Shown here piece after piece: positions 32,107 through 44,719 of a stretch of DNA of 64,000 nt; within the stretch, counting starts at the first letter, position 1, and each line of letters starts with the position of its first letter. This DNA is from Cephalotus follicularis (taxonomy: Eukaryota; Streptophyta; Magnoliopsida; Oxalidales; Cephalotaceae): the NCBI GenBank assembly GCA_001972305.1, contig BDDD01000116.1:186001-250000 (forward strand), read 5' to 3'. The notes beneath the pieces were generated by a model that did no database searches, was not told the DNA's origin, and worked only from the letters and a program-made list of their open reading frames with translations. The translations under genes were made by a program, and so were the position numbers.

Positions 32107-35100
32107 ATGCCTCCGAGGAAGAATACCCTAGTTGGAGCCACTCGCAGCCAACAAGAGGAGGTTGCAGCCCCTCCACCAGAAGCCGTTCAAGTAGCGGCCC
32201 AAGATCCAGCTCCCGTTACAGGGGAGCAACTCAGCCAATTCCTCCAGGGATTGGAGCGCGTCACAGATCTGTTGGTCACAACTTTGGCCAACCAACAGCA
32301 AGTAGGGCCTGCTCAGCCAGTGGTCCGAGGAGTTTCTGGTCCCCAACGACCAGAGGTGGAGACAAGGCACCCATGAGGTGCCAGGCGAAACCCGTCGGGG
32401 AGAAACGAACCTCTCCTCGGGCGGTCAGGGGACAACAATCCCCTGGGAAGGAGGCCTGAGATCAATGTGTCTCAGAGAGCTGAGTCCTCGACCGCTAGGG
32501 ATCACCCCAACGATCCCAGGAGAGTGCATCCTCAGCACCAGCCCATGGATGTGGATCCTCGGCAGGAGGCCAGGGGAGTAGAGGAAGCCCAAGTGCGTTC
32601 CAACGCTCCACACAGAGCTGGCACGGCCCGAGGAAGCAGGGCCAATCCCCCAGCCTCAGTGGCTGGAGGGTCACATGTTTCTAGCAGAGTTAGGAACATT
32701 GAAGAGGTAGAGCAAGCAGTGGGTAGAAGGCTTGCTGATTTGGAAAGGAGGTTCCGAGGAGTGGAACAACACAGGGGGCACCTATCCGAGGTGCAAAACA
32801 TCAATGCACACCCCTTCACGGCCGAGATCACAGCCGAGCCAGTCCCTAGTGGGTTTCGAAACCCAAATCTGGAGAAGTACGATGGGTCCACGAACCCCAT
32901 CCAACACGTACGCTCATACATCCAAGCTATGTGGATGTATCAAGCCTCGGACGCCATGCTCTGCCGAGGATTCCCAATGACTTTGATTGGAGCTGCCCAG
33001 GCATGGTACTTCACCTTGGCAAGGAACTCAGTGAAGAGCTTCGATCAGTTTACGGAATTGTTCGTCACAAAGTTCCTCAACAGCACCACGCAGAGGAGAA
33101 ACTCTACCCACCTTATCAACGTGGTGCAAGGCAAAGATGAGACGTTGAGAGATTACCTCACTAGGTTCAACAAAGAATCTCTCACAGTGAAAGACCTGGA
33201 GCCATCCTTTGCTCTGGCAGCCTTGAACAATGGGCTGAGGAGCAACTCAAGATTTACTTTCTCCCTACTGAAGAAGCCGGCCAAGGACATGGCAGACCTG
33301 CTAAAAAGGGCAGAGAGGTATGTAAACGCCGAGGAAGAGATGTTGGCCAGGAAACAAAAGGCACCCTGGACTGGCCAACAGGAGGAGAATAAGGAGCATT
33401 CACGAAATGCTCCCGAGAGAAGAGAGAAGAGGAAGGGGAGGTCAGACCTGTCCAAGGAAGACCTCAGGCATAAGCTCTCCAGACGAGAGGGCACATCCAT
33501 GGGTGGAGCACCAATACCATACTACAACACCTTTGCCCCCCTCCTGGACACACGTACCAAAATACTTGCTGTGGAGCAAGATAAAGTCCCTTTCCAGTGG
33601 CCTGAGAAGCTGAGAACCCTGGCAGAGAACATGAGCGTAGAGAAGTACTGCCGGTATCATCGTGACCACGGTCACGATACAGAGGAGTGCAGACAGCTAA
33701 AAAATCAGATTGAGGATCTGATTAGGAAGGGACACCTGCGCAAGTATGTGGACAGAGATGCTCCACAGGGAAGGAGGGAGCAGAGAAGAGAAGAGGCTCC
33801 TCGACAGCAAGAGGAGCAGCAACAACAACAGCAACCCAGAGGTGTCATCCACACCATCTTTGGAGGGGTCGCATCAGGGGGCGACACCTCAAATACAAGG
33901 AAAGCCTATGGGAGACAATCCCTTGCTGTGCAACAAGTCCCTCACAGCAAAAGGCTCAGAACTGGAGGAGATGAGGAGGTTATAACCTTCTCGGAGGCGG
34001 ACTATGAGGGAGTACGTCTTCCTCATGATGATCCAGTGGTGGTGACTCTTCTGGTAGAACTCTTTACCATGAAGAGAATTCTTATAGACAGTGGCAGCTC
34101 GACCGATGTCCTGTACAAGCATGCATTTGATCAGCTGAGAATCCCGACCGACCAGCTGAAGCCAGTTAAAACCCCACTGGTTGGTTTTACGGGTGAGACG
34201 ATCCATCCTCTGGGATCTATCAACCTGTCCGTGGTTGCAGGCACGGCCCCACGTCAAACTCAGGTAGAGATGACGTTCCTGGTGGTGGATACCCCAAGTC
34301 CATATAATGCAATAGTCGGGCGACCAGGATTGAACTTGTTGGAGGCTATAGTGTCCACGAGACACTTGCTGATAAAGTTTCCCACAAGGTTTGGCGTGGG
34401 GAAAGTCAGAGGAGATCAAGAGGTGGCAAGGAGATGTTACAAAACTGCCATCTCGGACAAGGGGAAGGGCAAGGTCCTTTCCATAGCAAATGTGGAGCTC
34501 AGAGGTGATGTGGAACCAGAGCATCCACAGCCTGTTGAGGATGTCCTTCAAGTGCCCGTGGAAGAGGGCAACATAGAGAGAGTACTTCAAGTTGGCTCAC
34601 AACTTGGAGAGGCGGAGAAGGAGGAGTTAATAGCATTCCTCCGAGATAATAGAGATGTTTTTGCATGGTCGGCAGAGGAGGTTCCTGGCATTAATCCAGA
34701 TGTAATGGTCCACAAGCTAAGTGTGGATCCAGCCAGACCTCCAATCAGGCAAAAGAAGAGGAGCTTTGCCCCTGAGAGGCAGCAAGCAATAGCCGAGGAG
34801 GTGAGCAAGCTGTTGCAGGCAGGTTTTATCCGAGAAGTGCACTACTCGGACTGGCTAGCAAATCCTGTGTTAGTCAAAAAAGCCAATGGGAAATGGAGGA
34901 TGTGCATAGACTTCACAGACCTCAACAAAGCCTGCTCAAAGGATAACTTCCCTCTCCCGAAGATAGATCAGCTGGTGGACGCAACCTCGAGCTATAGATT
35001 ATTAAGCTTCTTGGATGCTTATTCGGGGTACAATCAAATCCCCATGTATAGGCCTAACGAGGACAATACAACATTCATAACTGACCGAGGAATGTATTGT

Positions 35101-37710
35101 TACAAGGTAATGCCCTTTGGCTTGAAGAATGCAGGGGCCACCTACCAGCGCCTGGTCAACAAAATTTTTGAATCTCAGATTGGGAAGAACATGGAGGTGT
35201 ACATAGACGACATGCTCGTCAAGACTCCAGCCAGGAGCCCTCATGTAAAAGACTTGGAGGAGACATTTGAAGTATTGAGGAGGTACAATATGAAGCTCAA
35301 TCCATCCAAGTGTACATTTGGGGTCACCTCGGGCAAGTTCCTCGGATTCATGGTCTCTAGCAGAGGAATAGAGGCCAATCCAGAGAAGATCTCGGTGATA
35401 CAAAACATGAAGCCACCTCAAACCATCAGGGATGTCCAGAGATTGAATGGCAAGATTGCAGCCTTGAGCAGGTTTGTGTCCAAGTCAGCAAAGAAGTGTC
35501 TTCCCTTCTTTAAAATACTTAGAGATCCCAAGGGATTCTCATGGTTCGACGACTGCCAAGCAGCCTTTGACAAGTTAAAGGAATACTTGGCTTCTTCTCC
35601 TCTGATCTCAAAACCTAAGGATGGAGAAGACCTGTATTTGTACCTTGCGGCCACCTCGGGCGCAGTGAGTGCAGTGCTGGTAAGAGAAGAGGAAAAAGTT
35701 CAAAGGCCAGTGTATTATGTGAGCAAGGCTTTGAACGATGCAGAGGGAAGGTACCCAGAGGTGGAGAAGTTAGCCTATGCTTTGATAATCTCGGTCAGAA
35801 AATTGAGGCCCTATTTTCAAGCCCATACAATCAAGGTTTTGACTGACAAACCACTCAAACAGGTTCTCGCCAAGCCTGACACCTCGGGCAGGCTAATCAA
35901 GTGGTCAGTCGAACTAGGCGAGTATGATGTGAAGTTCGAAGCCAGACCAGCAATCAAATCACAGGTACTGGCCGACTTTATTGGAGATAATACACCTACG
36001 GAGTGTATGGAGGAGAACCCTTCCGAGAGCGAGAAGGGGATGTGGAGGTTATCAGTGGATGGATCCTTATGCCTCACTGGCAGTGTGGCAGGATTAGTTT
36101 TAACAAGTCCAGATGGTTGGACATTGGAGTATGCTTTGAGATTCAAATTCAAAGCCACAAATAACGAGGCTGAATGGGAAGCTCTGATAGCTGGACTGAC
36201 AATTGCAAAGCACTTGGAGGTGTAGAGAATTGAAGCCTCAAGTGACTCTCAGCTAGTAGTTGGTTTAGCGAATGGGGAGTATGAGGCCAGAGAAGACCTC
36301 ATGATGAGATACTTGTCCCATTTTCAAGGCATGAAGTCGGCCTTCGAAGTGTTGAGAATTGTGAAGGTGCCAAGAGCAGAGAATGTCAGAGCGGACCAAC
36401 TGTCAAAGCTAGCAACAGCAGAGGAGTTGGAGAAAAATCAAACAGTGCTAGTTGACTACCTCGAGCATCCGACAATCTCTCAAGCAGAGGTAATGGACAT
36501 AGATGATCTACAGGAGCCAAATTGGATGACTCCCTTTGTTATTTGGCTAAGGGACGGGATCCTGCCCGAGGACCCTGTGGAGGCGAGGAAGCTAGTTTAC
36601 AGAGCAAACAGATTCCAATTCCGAGATGGAATCCTCTACAAAAGGTCTTTCTCATTCCCTTGGTTGAGATGTTTGAATCTCCTAGAGGCCGACTACGCTC
36701 TAAGGGAAGTCCATGAAGGAATTTGTGGCAACCACACGGGGGGCAGAACATTATCTCACAAGTTATTAAGGCAAGGTTACTATTGACCGACAATGCATCA
36801 AGATGCTATAAACATAGTGAGGAAGTGTGACAAGTGTCAGAGGAACGCCAACATAATTAGAAGGCCTTCCCAACCACTGACATCAATAACGGCCCCGTGG
36901 CCCTTCGCACAATGGGGAATGGACTTCGTCGGACCACTACCGATGGCTACGGGTCAGAAGAAGTTTCTCATTGTAGCAGTTGATTACTTCACTAAGTGGG
37001 TGGAAGCAGAACCCTTCGCCACCATTACAGAGAAAAACACAGAGAGTTTTGTGTGGAAGTCAATAATTTGCATATTCGGAGTTCCGAGGACAATTATCAC
37101 GGATAATGGTAAGCAATTCGATTGTCAAGCTTTCAGGGACTTCTGCAGAGAATGGAGGATAGAGCATAGGCTTGCTTCAGTAGCCTACCCTCAAAGTAAT
37201 GGTCAAGCCGAGGTGATCAACAGAGAAATCATCTTGGGCTTGAAAAAGCGCTTAGAAGACAGCAAAGGAAGGTGGACTGAGGAACTACCAAGTGTATTAT
37301 GGGCATATAGAACCACTCCTCGGACTACAACAGGAGAATCCCCATACAGTTTATGCTTTGGGACAGAAGCTCTGATACCAGTAGAGGTTGGGGTACAATC
37401 ACCAAGAGTGGTACACTTTACCGAGGACAACAATGAAGAAGGGTTGAGATGCCTCCTCGACCTTGTAGAAGAACTCAGAGATAAAGCTACAATTAGAGTT
37501 ACAACCTATCAGCAGAGGGTGAGCCGTTACTACAACAAGAAAGTAAGCCCAAGACCACTAAGGCAAGGAGACCTGGTTCTACGGAACTCGGCCGTTGCTG
37601 ATCCTACTGGTACCAGAGGAAAGCTAGCCCCTGCCTGGGAAGGGCCATACAAGATCAAAAGGGTCTTTCGCCCAGGAACATTCAAACTTGAAACTTTGGG
37701 GGGGGGGTAG
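32107..37710 (+). pseudogene. Tat-1 gag-pol polyprotein with three in-frame stops
   Basis: One reading frame from ATG 32107 (MPPRKNTLV) to 37710, interrupted by TGA at 32374, TAG at 36223 and TGA at 36784. Gag: retrotransposon gag domain around EKYDGSTNPIQHVRSYI, then a zinc-knuckle-like CRYHRDHGHDTEECRQLK. Protease: ILIDSGSSTDVLY (about 34080). RT: WRMCIDFTDLNKAC to EVYIDDMLVKT (34890-35230), with an intact YIDD. RNase H: LTDKPLKQV and following. Second RNase H: WRLSVDGSLC, ATNNEAEWEALIAGL. Integrase: zinc-binding region (CDKCQRNAN), core from WGMDFVGPLP with IITDNGKQF. The end is frameshifted in a run of ten G at 37697-37707; Tat-2 has six G and reads on to a normal end. Long open stretches show recent activity, but this copy cannot make a full polyprotein. 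Confidence 0.92.
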
Positions 37711-38074
37711 GGAGATTGCCAGAGCTTGGAATGCCGAGCATCTGAGGAAATACTATCAATAATTTTAAGAAATTTTCAATGAAATTTGAAGTTTTTCAAG
37801 ATTTGTCCAAGATTTGTGTACAACATCCAAGTTCCAAGTTTGCAAGGAACCGGAGGTCCAATGTTCATGTCCTCAAACCTCTGAACAGCCGCCGATCAGT
37901 TCCCTCAGTCTTAAGCTAAGCATCTCGGACCATGCCCCCAAGGGGGCACCTAGATCTAAAAGCTCTCTAAGGCTTACGGAGGCTAATTCTCAAAAAGAAA
38001 ATCAACACAAGCTGAGGTCTCACGCAGACCAGCCAAACAGGAGTTCAAGAGCATCCACGGATGCATGTTCAAAG

Positions 38075-38194
38075 AGCCTCCTCACGAGGAGCATAACAAG
38101 CCTCCTTCCAAGGAGCAAACAAAAAGCCTCCTCACGAGGAGTATACACGAGCCTCCTTCCGAGGAGCATACAAAAAGACTCCTTCCGAGGAGCA
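38075..38194. repeat. Short hairpin repeats, 3' region of Tat-1
   Basis: Five units of about 25 bp carry CCTCCT(T/C)(C/A)C(G/A)AGGAGCA. Each is self-complementary (CTCCT...AGGAG). A related cluster occupies the equivalent place in Tat-2 (56069-56165). Confidence 0.75.
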
Positions 38195-39036
38195 GCATCT
38201 ATATTTATCAACAAATACTTCCAAGGAAGCACTAAGACTCCCAAGGGAGCAAACTCTGGTTGGCAATACCATGAGAACTTGTACAACCAGACCTAAAATC
38301 GTGACTTGAAAGGCGAATCCATGAGAACTCGCAACGATCAAGCTCGTCGGACTGAGCACTTTAATACAAGTGTCTCCAAGTGGACTGAAAGCTCAGCCGA
38401 CCTGTCCTAATAACTCTTAGGTCAGACGATACTCTCCTCGGCAAACCCATGAGAACTTGTCCGAGCAGACCAAGAACTCAAATTATGAGTATAAAGATTG
38501 TGAAGACACAGTTACTGTCAAACTAAAGTATTCTCAAAAGTAAAGGGTCTTACGGGGACTATTAAGCTTCAGTGACCTCGCCCACCAAAGGTTAGTGATT
38601 TGAGCTAAGTTAAAAGTTCTAAGGAACTAATTGAAGATAAAGTTTGAGAAGGCAATGCCCATTTTCACTTATACTTTTGTCAAGTTACTTAAGCCTTTTT
38701 GGAGTTGGTTGCTTATTTTTGCGAGAGGTCCGAGGTCACAACCAGGATAAAATTCCTAAGGGAATTGTCAATACATACATACACTCAAAGCTCAAACATA
38801 CAACCAACCAATTGAAGATGGAGTCCGAGAAGGCAAAGCCTCTTTTACTTATATTTTCCTTAAGTTACTTAAGTTCTTTTGAAGTTAAGTGTTCGCTTAT
38901 GTGAGAAGTCCGAGATAACTATGAAGACAAAAAATTCCTAAGGGAATTATTAACAAGTACAAGCCTGCAGAGATCAATCACAACATATAGAAGAGGAAAT
39001 TTAAAGCTGAGACCAGAGAATGAAGAAAGAAGTTCT

Positions 39037-39042
39037 TTTATT
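39037..39042 (-). terminator. Poly(A) signal of the Tat-1 antisense gene
   Basis: AATAAA on the minus strand about 60 bp after the stop at 39103. Tat-2 has the same TATCAATAAA at its equivalent site. Confidence 0.55.
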
Positions 39043-39102
39043 GATAATCCAAGAGATTACAAGTGGAAGACTAAAAAACTATTACAAGCTAAGGCAAAAA
39101 AG

Positions 39103-41565
39103 CTAAGTCCAAGGAGCATCATCATGCTCTGACGGAGGATCTTCGAGAGGTGCAGGAGGAAAGAAGGCTTCAGTAGAGGGTAGAGGAGGATCTCCAACGC
39201 CAGCAAAAATGTCCTCAAGAGCAGGAGAAGAATGAAGAGCTGAGGAGTCCAAGGCAGGGTCCGAGGAAGCAGCAGCAGGATCCGCAGCGAGGACAACCAC
39301 TTCTGGAGAAGTAGGAGTTGGCATCTCATCCACCAAGACAGACGAGGCTCCCTCCTCCAATCTCTGTCAGATCTTCTCCTCCACTGCATCAATTCCCTCA
39401 GGGTAGAAGTCAAATGCATCAGCAGAGGAGCAGTACACCACTTCATCCAGAGGGAACTCAGGCTGCAGAGAAGCGACCCAATTCCTGCAGGCATAGAAGC
39501 CCCGGCGAAAGTACTCGGCCGCTTCCAAGAAGACTGCCTCATCGAACTCCTCTGAGCCCTTGAATTCCTCCACGGAAGACCTCAGCAACTCCTTGAACTC
39601 GTCCGAGTTCTTGAAGTCGGCAACTGCCTGGTGTTGTTCCCTCCTCAGTTGCTCTTCCTCTTTCCTTTGCTGCCGCTCAAGCTTGGCCACCAGGTCATAA
39701 TTTTTCCCCTCGGCCTGCTTCAGCTTGGCCTCTAGCTCTCTTCTCTCAGCCCTCTCCTCCTCAAGGTCCTCAACCGCTTGCCTTTTTTCCTCGGCCAAGG
39801 CCTCCTGAGCCTTCAGAACCTCATTCAGTTGAGTTTGGGCCGAGCGAGCAGTTTCTTCTAAGGTGGCCATGCTCGACCTTAGCTCTCGGTCCCTGGCCAC
39901 AACTGCCGAGAAGTTGTCCACCAGCAGTTGAGTGTTGTTTAGAGACTGTCAGAGAAGCAAAATATGTTAGACATTATGAAGAACTAAAGTGCAAGAAAAA
40001 CCAAGATGGCTAAGGAAAAGATCATTTACCCTCAAGTGGCTCCTCAGACAAAGGGTCGCCAAATCTTCGTTGGTCCACTTCTGCCTTGCCTCCATCTCCT
40101 GGGGCAAGAAGACCAGCCGACTAAGTGTTTGAGGGACCCCAGGACCGTTCAGGTTCAAGCGGTCACACTCCATGCCCTCGAACTCATCGAGCAACTCGTC
40201 CACCGTCCGAGATGGAGGAATAATTATGGGATCCTGGGAGCTGGATCCGAGGACAGCTACGTCCTTGACCTCCCGCACCTTCTAGGAGCCGTCCACAGCT
40301 TTCCCCTTCCTGCTCTTCTTCGACAGAGGAGCGTGTTCAGAGGAGGGGGCCTTGTCAGCCGGCCTCTTGCTAGTCTCCTTCCTCTTCTCGGTCCTAGCAG
40401 AAGAAGGAGGAGGAGGAGGAGGAGGAGTTCTGATCTGCTGCCTTGGCACCTCGGCCACAGGGGCCTTCCCCTTAGGCTTTGACCCAGTAGTTGCAGGGGC
40501 CTTCCTCTGATTCGTGGCCTTCATTATGGCAGAGAAGTCACGGCGATGAGGCATTGCTGAAAGAAGACAAAAGAGTCAGAGTCAGAGATCCAACAGTGTA
40601 AAGGTTAGTAAAAACAGCACAAACAGATGAGACGAGGAAGACAAAGAGTTTATACAAGTTTGTTCAGATACTGGGGGCAGATGACTATTATGCTCTCCCT
40701 CTCCCTCTGATTCTTCCTCCTCGGATCCGCCCGAGGAGGATCCCCGTCCGAGGACCACACTTAGTCCTCCTTGGACCAGACGATCCTCGGTGATGGTGGA
40801 GTTCACATCCTCTGGCTCAAGGGTCAGGAGCTTACTAAGTCCTATTTTTTCAGCCGAGAACAGACGAGATTTTCGGTTCAGGGATTTAACGTCCAAGGAC
40901 GTGCACCAAGGAGAGGGAATAAACCCCTCAAAGTCCTTTATCAAAAAGTACTTCCTCCTCCAGTTCTTTATTGATTGGGTAGGGTTGAGAAGAAGTTTTT
41001 TCACCCCAGAACGGGACTTGAAAAAATACCCGCTTGTTTTGGGGGTGGCCGAGATGATGTGAAACTCCTTGAAGAGGTTCACAGTGGCTTCAACCTCGGA
41101 CTCTATGCACTTAACTAAGAAACCTATCATGAAGCCCCAAGATTGAGGTTGAAGAAGAGAAGGATGAAGACTAAAGCTAAGAAGGACCGAGATGGCAAAG
41201 GAGGGGACAGGGACCCTCAGACCATGGGCGAGAGCCCCTTCGAAGACCACAAAGAAGCCTTCTCGGCTCTCGGTGACTACCCGAGGATCCTTAGGAAGAT
41301 TGAAGGTCAACCCACGAGGGAAATTGTACTTTTTGGTGAGTCTTTTGACCTCGGCTTGGCTGAGTTTACTCAAACCAAAGACACAATCCTCAGGCAGAGG
41401 ATTGGCCTCTACAGTGGGTGCATCAGGGTCACCCACCATAGCCCCCAGGCTACCTTCAACATCAACTGGCCTTTCAACAGGGGGAATCACCATTGCTAAA
41501 GGCTCAACGGACAGGGGAGAAGAAGAATAAGAAGACCCAGCAGAAAGTTCTTGACTAGCCATCAC
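39103..41565 (-). pseudogene. Tat-1 antisense gene: three exons, Transposase_28-like domain plus coiled coil
   Basis: Exons on the minus strand: 41565-40656, 40556-40030, 39945-39103. The GT-AG joins keep one frame across all three (2280 nt, 760 codons). Only TAG (40279-40281) and TGA (near 39365) interrupt it. Exon 1 has the domain of Pfam Transposase_28 (putative gypsy-type transposon) type, with SQAEVKRLTKKYNFP and QSWGFMIGFLVKCIE, and a Ser/Glu-rich end. Exon 2 is basic and proline-rich (KKSRKGK, likely nuclear signal). Exon 3 is a long coiled coil (ARSAQTQLNEVLKAQEAL, EERAERRELEAKLK) followed by ACRNWVASLQPEFPLDEVV. A TATA box lies upstream (41768-41775) and an AATAAA downstream (39037-39042). 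Such antisense ORFs are known in Tat elements, and their role is not established. Confidence 0.8.
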
Positions 41566-41767
41566 TTAAAAGATGAAGGAGAAGAAATCACAGAAAGAAG
41601 AAAACAATCTGGGAAAACAAAGAAGTTGACAGGAACTTACCAAAGTTTTTGATTCGAAGGGTTGAAGAAGAAGGGAACTGAAGACACTGCAGATCTAAGC
41701 TCTCAAAAAAGCACTGTGAGTTCTCAAGGTTGAAGAAGCGAAAGTTTTGATATGTGAAGAACAAAAG

Positions 41768-41775
41768 CTTTTATA
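41768..41775 (-). promoter_or_regulatory. TATA box of the Tat-1 antisense gene
   Basis: TATAAAAG on the minus strand, about 200 bp before the ATG of the antisense ORF. Confidence 0.55.
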
Positions 41776-42181
41776 GACCCCATCCTCGGATCCTGGCCCT
41801 CCATCTCAAATAGATCTAACGGTGGGGAAACAGACCATCACATCATCCGCGGGAAACGAAAAGGCAGAGGCGGGAATTGTTTTGCGCATGCCACGTATGA
41901 AGCGTATTCAATACGCAACTTAAAGGCTAATCATGACAGTTCAAAACTCGAGGCCTCTCAATAGCAGCGAAGGCAGACCAAAGGACAGGTTTTAGTCCTC
42001 GGTTCAAGCAGACTATCTTATGTGTCAGAGGAACAATAAAGGCAACACTCTCAGCCTCAGCCCATTCATACAAGGAAGAACTACCAAGAAATATTGCAGA
42101 GGAGTCTTGCCTGGGCCACGGCTCTCAACTCTGATCCTCCTCCTCTGACCAAGGTCAGAGAACAAGGACCAGGGGGGCATA

Positions 42182-43080
42182 TGATGGAGGAAAAATATGT
42201 TTATAAAAACAAGGACACGTGTCCACAGTAGACTTGACCAGTTGTCCATCAGGGGTTACAAGCTTAACAAACAGGCCGTGCCGAGGAGCACACACATGAC
42301 AAAGAATGTCCTTCTCGGATCAAGAGCCGAGGATCATTATTTTTTGAGGACAACACACTGAGACCACAAGTCCGAGGACACTCCTCGGACTCAAAGGCAG
42401 AAGACCATATTCACGGTGTAAGGGCCGAGGAATCCCTCGGCCCAAAGTATCTACTAGACCTAGAACAGGAGGTACGCCTTCCACTACACAGAAACTGAGA
42501 AGCTCCTTCTTGGACATATTCAGGTTAGTTTGGTTCTCGGACCAAAGAGGACCATGACCTCTGCAGCAGTATCACAATCAATTTACTCTACCATCCTATA
42601 ATGGAGGACCTCAGCCTTATCTACGGGATAAGGCTATCATCTTCACCTGATTTCACGGGATCTGCACTTATCCAAACGAAGAAGTAGTAATATATCCAAC
42701 TACTTAAGGAAACAACAACATTATAGGCGGAGATCAAGGGAATAGCCGAGATCCTCGGCGTTACCCTAGGAGATAACGATTACATCCGATTTACACGCTC
42801 TATTAGTTACCAAACTCCACTATAAATACAAGTTCAACATACTGAACAAAGGTCAGCAACTTTTATATTCTAAAGCACCTTATTTCATCTGCACTTGACT
42901 AACTTGAGCGTCGGAGTGTCCCCGGGAGAACAACCTCCTGGACTTTCCACCATTGTTGTTACCTTGTGCAGGTGTCCGAGATCAAAAAGCTTCCTCAAGG
43001 CATCAGTGACTAGCGTTTCTCTTAACAAATAAAAGTCCTCTACGTAGGATACTGTTGAGAGAAGGATTTCTGCATCAACA
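42182..43080 (+). repeat. 3' LTR of Tat-1
   Basis: Same length as the 5' LTR (899 bp). Ends CATCAACA and is followed by the TTATC duplication. Confidence 0.93.
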
Positions 43081-44514
43081 TTATCAAACATGGATGAGTT
43101 GATATTATAATCGATCATAAATATGTTATTGAAATATTATTAGTGATTATTTTATTAAAAATTAAATTATTATTAATAGTATTTAAAAAAGATATTTTAA
43201 CAATTCACTTGTAATATCAATTGATTGATTGCATTACTCACTTGATATACACTCATCTGCATGAATGTTGTGTACAGGTAAGAGAATTTAATTTTTTTTT
43301 TGGTTGGACCAACGATATTGTTTTGGCGTTGTCCACCTAGTAAGTGATGTAGCAGCATATGACCATATATCAAATACTCAAAAAAAATTAAAATTATTTT
43401 GTATATTTTATAAATCTAACGGTTAGATTTGATATTCTTAATATGCATACCAATTTTTAAATTAATCAGATATTATAATAACTACTTCAAATAAATAAAT
43501 TAAAATATAATCATAAAAATTAATTAACGTATTAAAAGTATAAAAAAAAAGGTTGTTCAACGCCAAAATGTCACCGTCTTAGCATTGGACGCTTTTCAAA
43601 AAAGCTACCCGGATGCAACAATAGTGCACCATGTTTTGTAATTACATATAATGTATTAGGAATAAAATAAAAATGAATAATATTTCCTCTCCAATGTCAT
43701 TGGATTTTAATTTAATAGCTATAAATATATTATATCAAAAATTATGATTGTTGATATTTTTTGATATAATATAATTGTAACAGCTAGATTTCAATCCAAG
43801 AATTGAAATTGAACTATTACACATGTAATTACAAAGGATTTAGAATCCTTAAAATAGCGCATGAAGTAAAATACGCAAATGCATGAACTAATAGTCTAAT
43901 ACATCTTTTAACCTCAAACCAGCATGACAAGTCAAACCAAACGACTGGAGGCGAAGCCAATAATTTGATAACGAGGGTGCCAAAAATAATGTATATGTTA
44001 CATTCATACAAAAGAGAGAAAAAGAGTTCACAAAATAGAAATTAAAGATTAGGTTTGACCAATAAGTGTCTTAAGGATACTGATTAAAAAGGAGAGAGAT
44101 AAATATATGAAAAATAATTTTGATTTTTAATACAATTTATGATGTGTTTCAAAAAATTATGCTCACTTTTTATGTATTTATGAACACTCGTTAACCAAAC
44201 CCTTAAAAGATTATATATAAATTTGTCAACATAATAATAAGTTCTAACAGTATCTAATGAAAATAGATTTGACTGAATCAACTTGAGTACAAATATTAAT
44301 TATTGGGTAAGGTAATTATTGATAATCAAAATGATAAACAAAGATAATTATTTTGTTTATATTATCAACAAAATTATGGGCTAAATCTACAAGCAATGGA
44401 CAATGGGTACATACGAAAAAATAACATTTTCAATTAGATTAGCTAAGTAGACAAACAGTAAAAAATCACAATGCATATAAAAACCAAAAAAAAAAAAAAA
44501 AGAAGGAAAAAAAG
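43081..44514. other. AT-rich DNA between the two Tat elements
   Basis: No gene was recognised. It holds a small foldback at 43700-43799 and an 11-bp inverted pair (ttttggcgttg near 43321, caacgccaaaa near 43557). It ends with AAAAG, the left target duplication of Tat-2. Confidence 0.55.
43700..43799. repeat. Small foldback element, possible MITE
   Basis: The left arm TTGGATTTTAAT...ATTATATCAAAA pairs imperfectly with the right arm TTTTGATATAAT...GATTTCAATCCAA around a loop of about 12 bases. The target duplication was not resolved. Confidence 0.55.
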
Positions 44515-44719
44515 TGATATGGGAAAAATCTTATTTTAAGCCTAATGACACGCGCTTCAATGGAAGGGCAGCAGGTGTCGTTCCAGGGTATGGGCACATG
44601 GCACATATCACGTCAACCAGGGAAAAATGCGCCTAAACAGACTGACAGGCCACAAAAGCCACTGGGTCAGACTTGCACGCCCCCGCAGCCACTCAGATAG
44701 GCTGAAACACCGTCACGTC

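Larger units (their letters stand above)
31163..43080 (+). mobile_element. Tat-1: Ty3-gypsy (Tat lineage) LTR retrotransposon, structurally complete
   Basis: Two 899-bp LTRs (31163-32061, 42182-43080), both TG...CA. The 5-bp target duplication TTATC lies at 31158-31162 and 43081-43085. The primer-binding region starts TGGCGCCGTCTGTGGGA at 32064. The polypurine-rich tract GACCAGGGGGGCATA is directly before the 3' LTR. Internal order is gag, protease, RT, RNase H, a second (archaeal-type) RNase H, integrase, then a long 3' region with an antisense gene. The extra RNase H and long 3' part mark the Tat group. By eye the LTRs differ at about 30 sites (roughly 3 %), so the insertion is fairly recent. 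Confidence 0.95.

Noticed and set aside
33889-34590. Antisense 233-codon ORF within Tat-1 gag-pol
   Set aside because: It is a shadow of the protease region on the coding strand; no splice sites or domain support it, unlike the antisense gene at 39103-41565.
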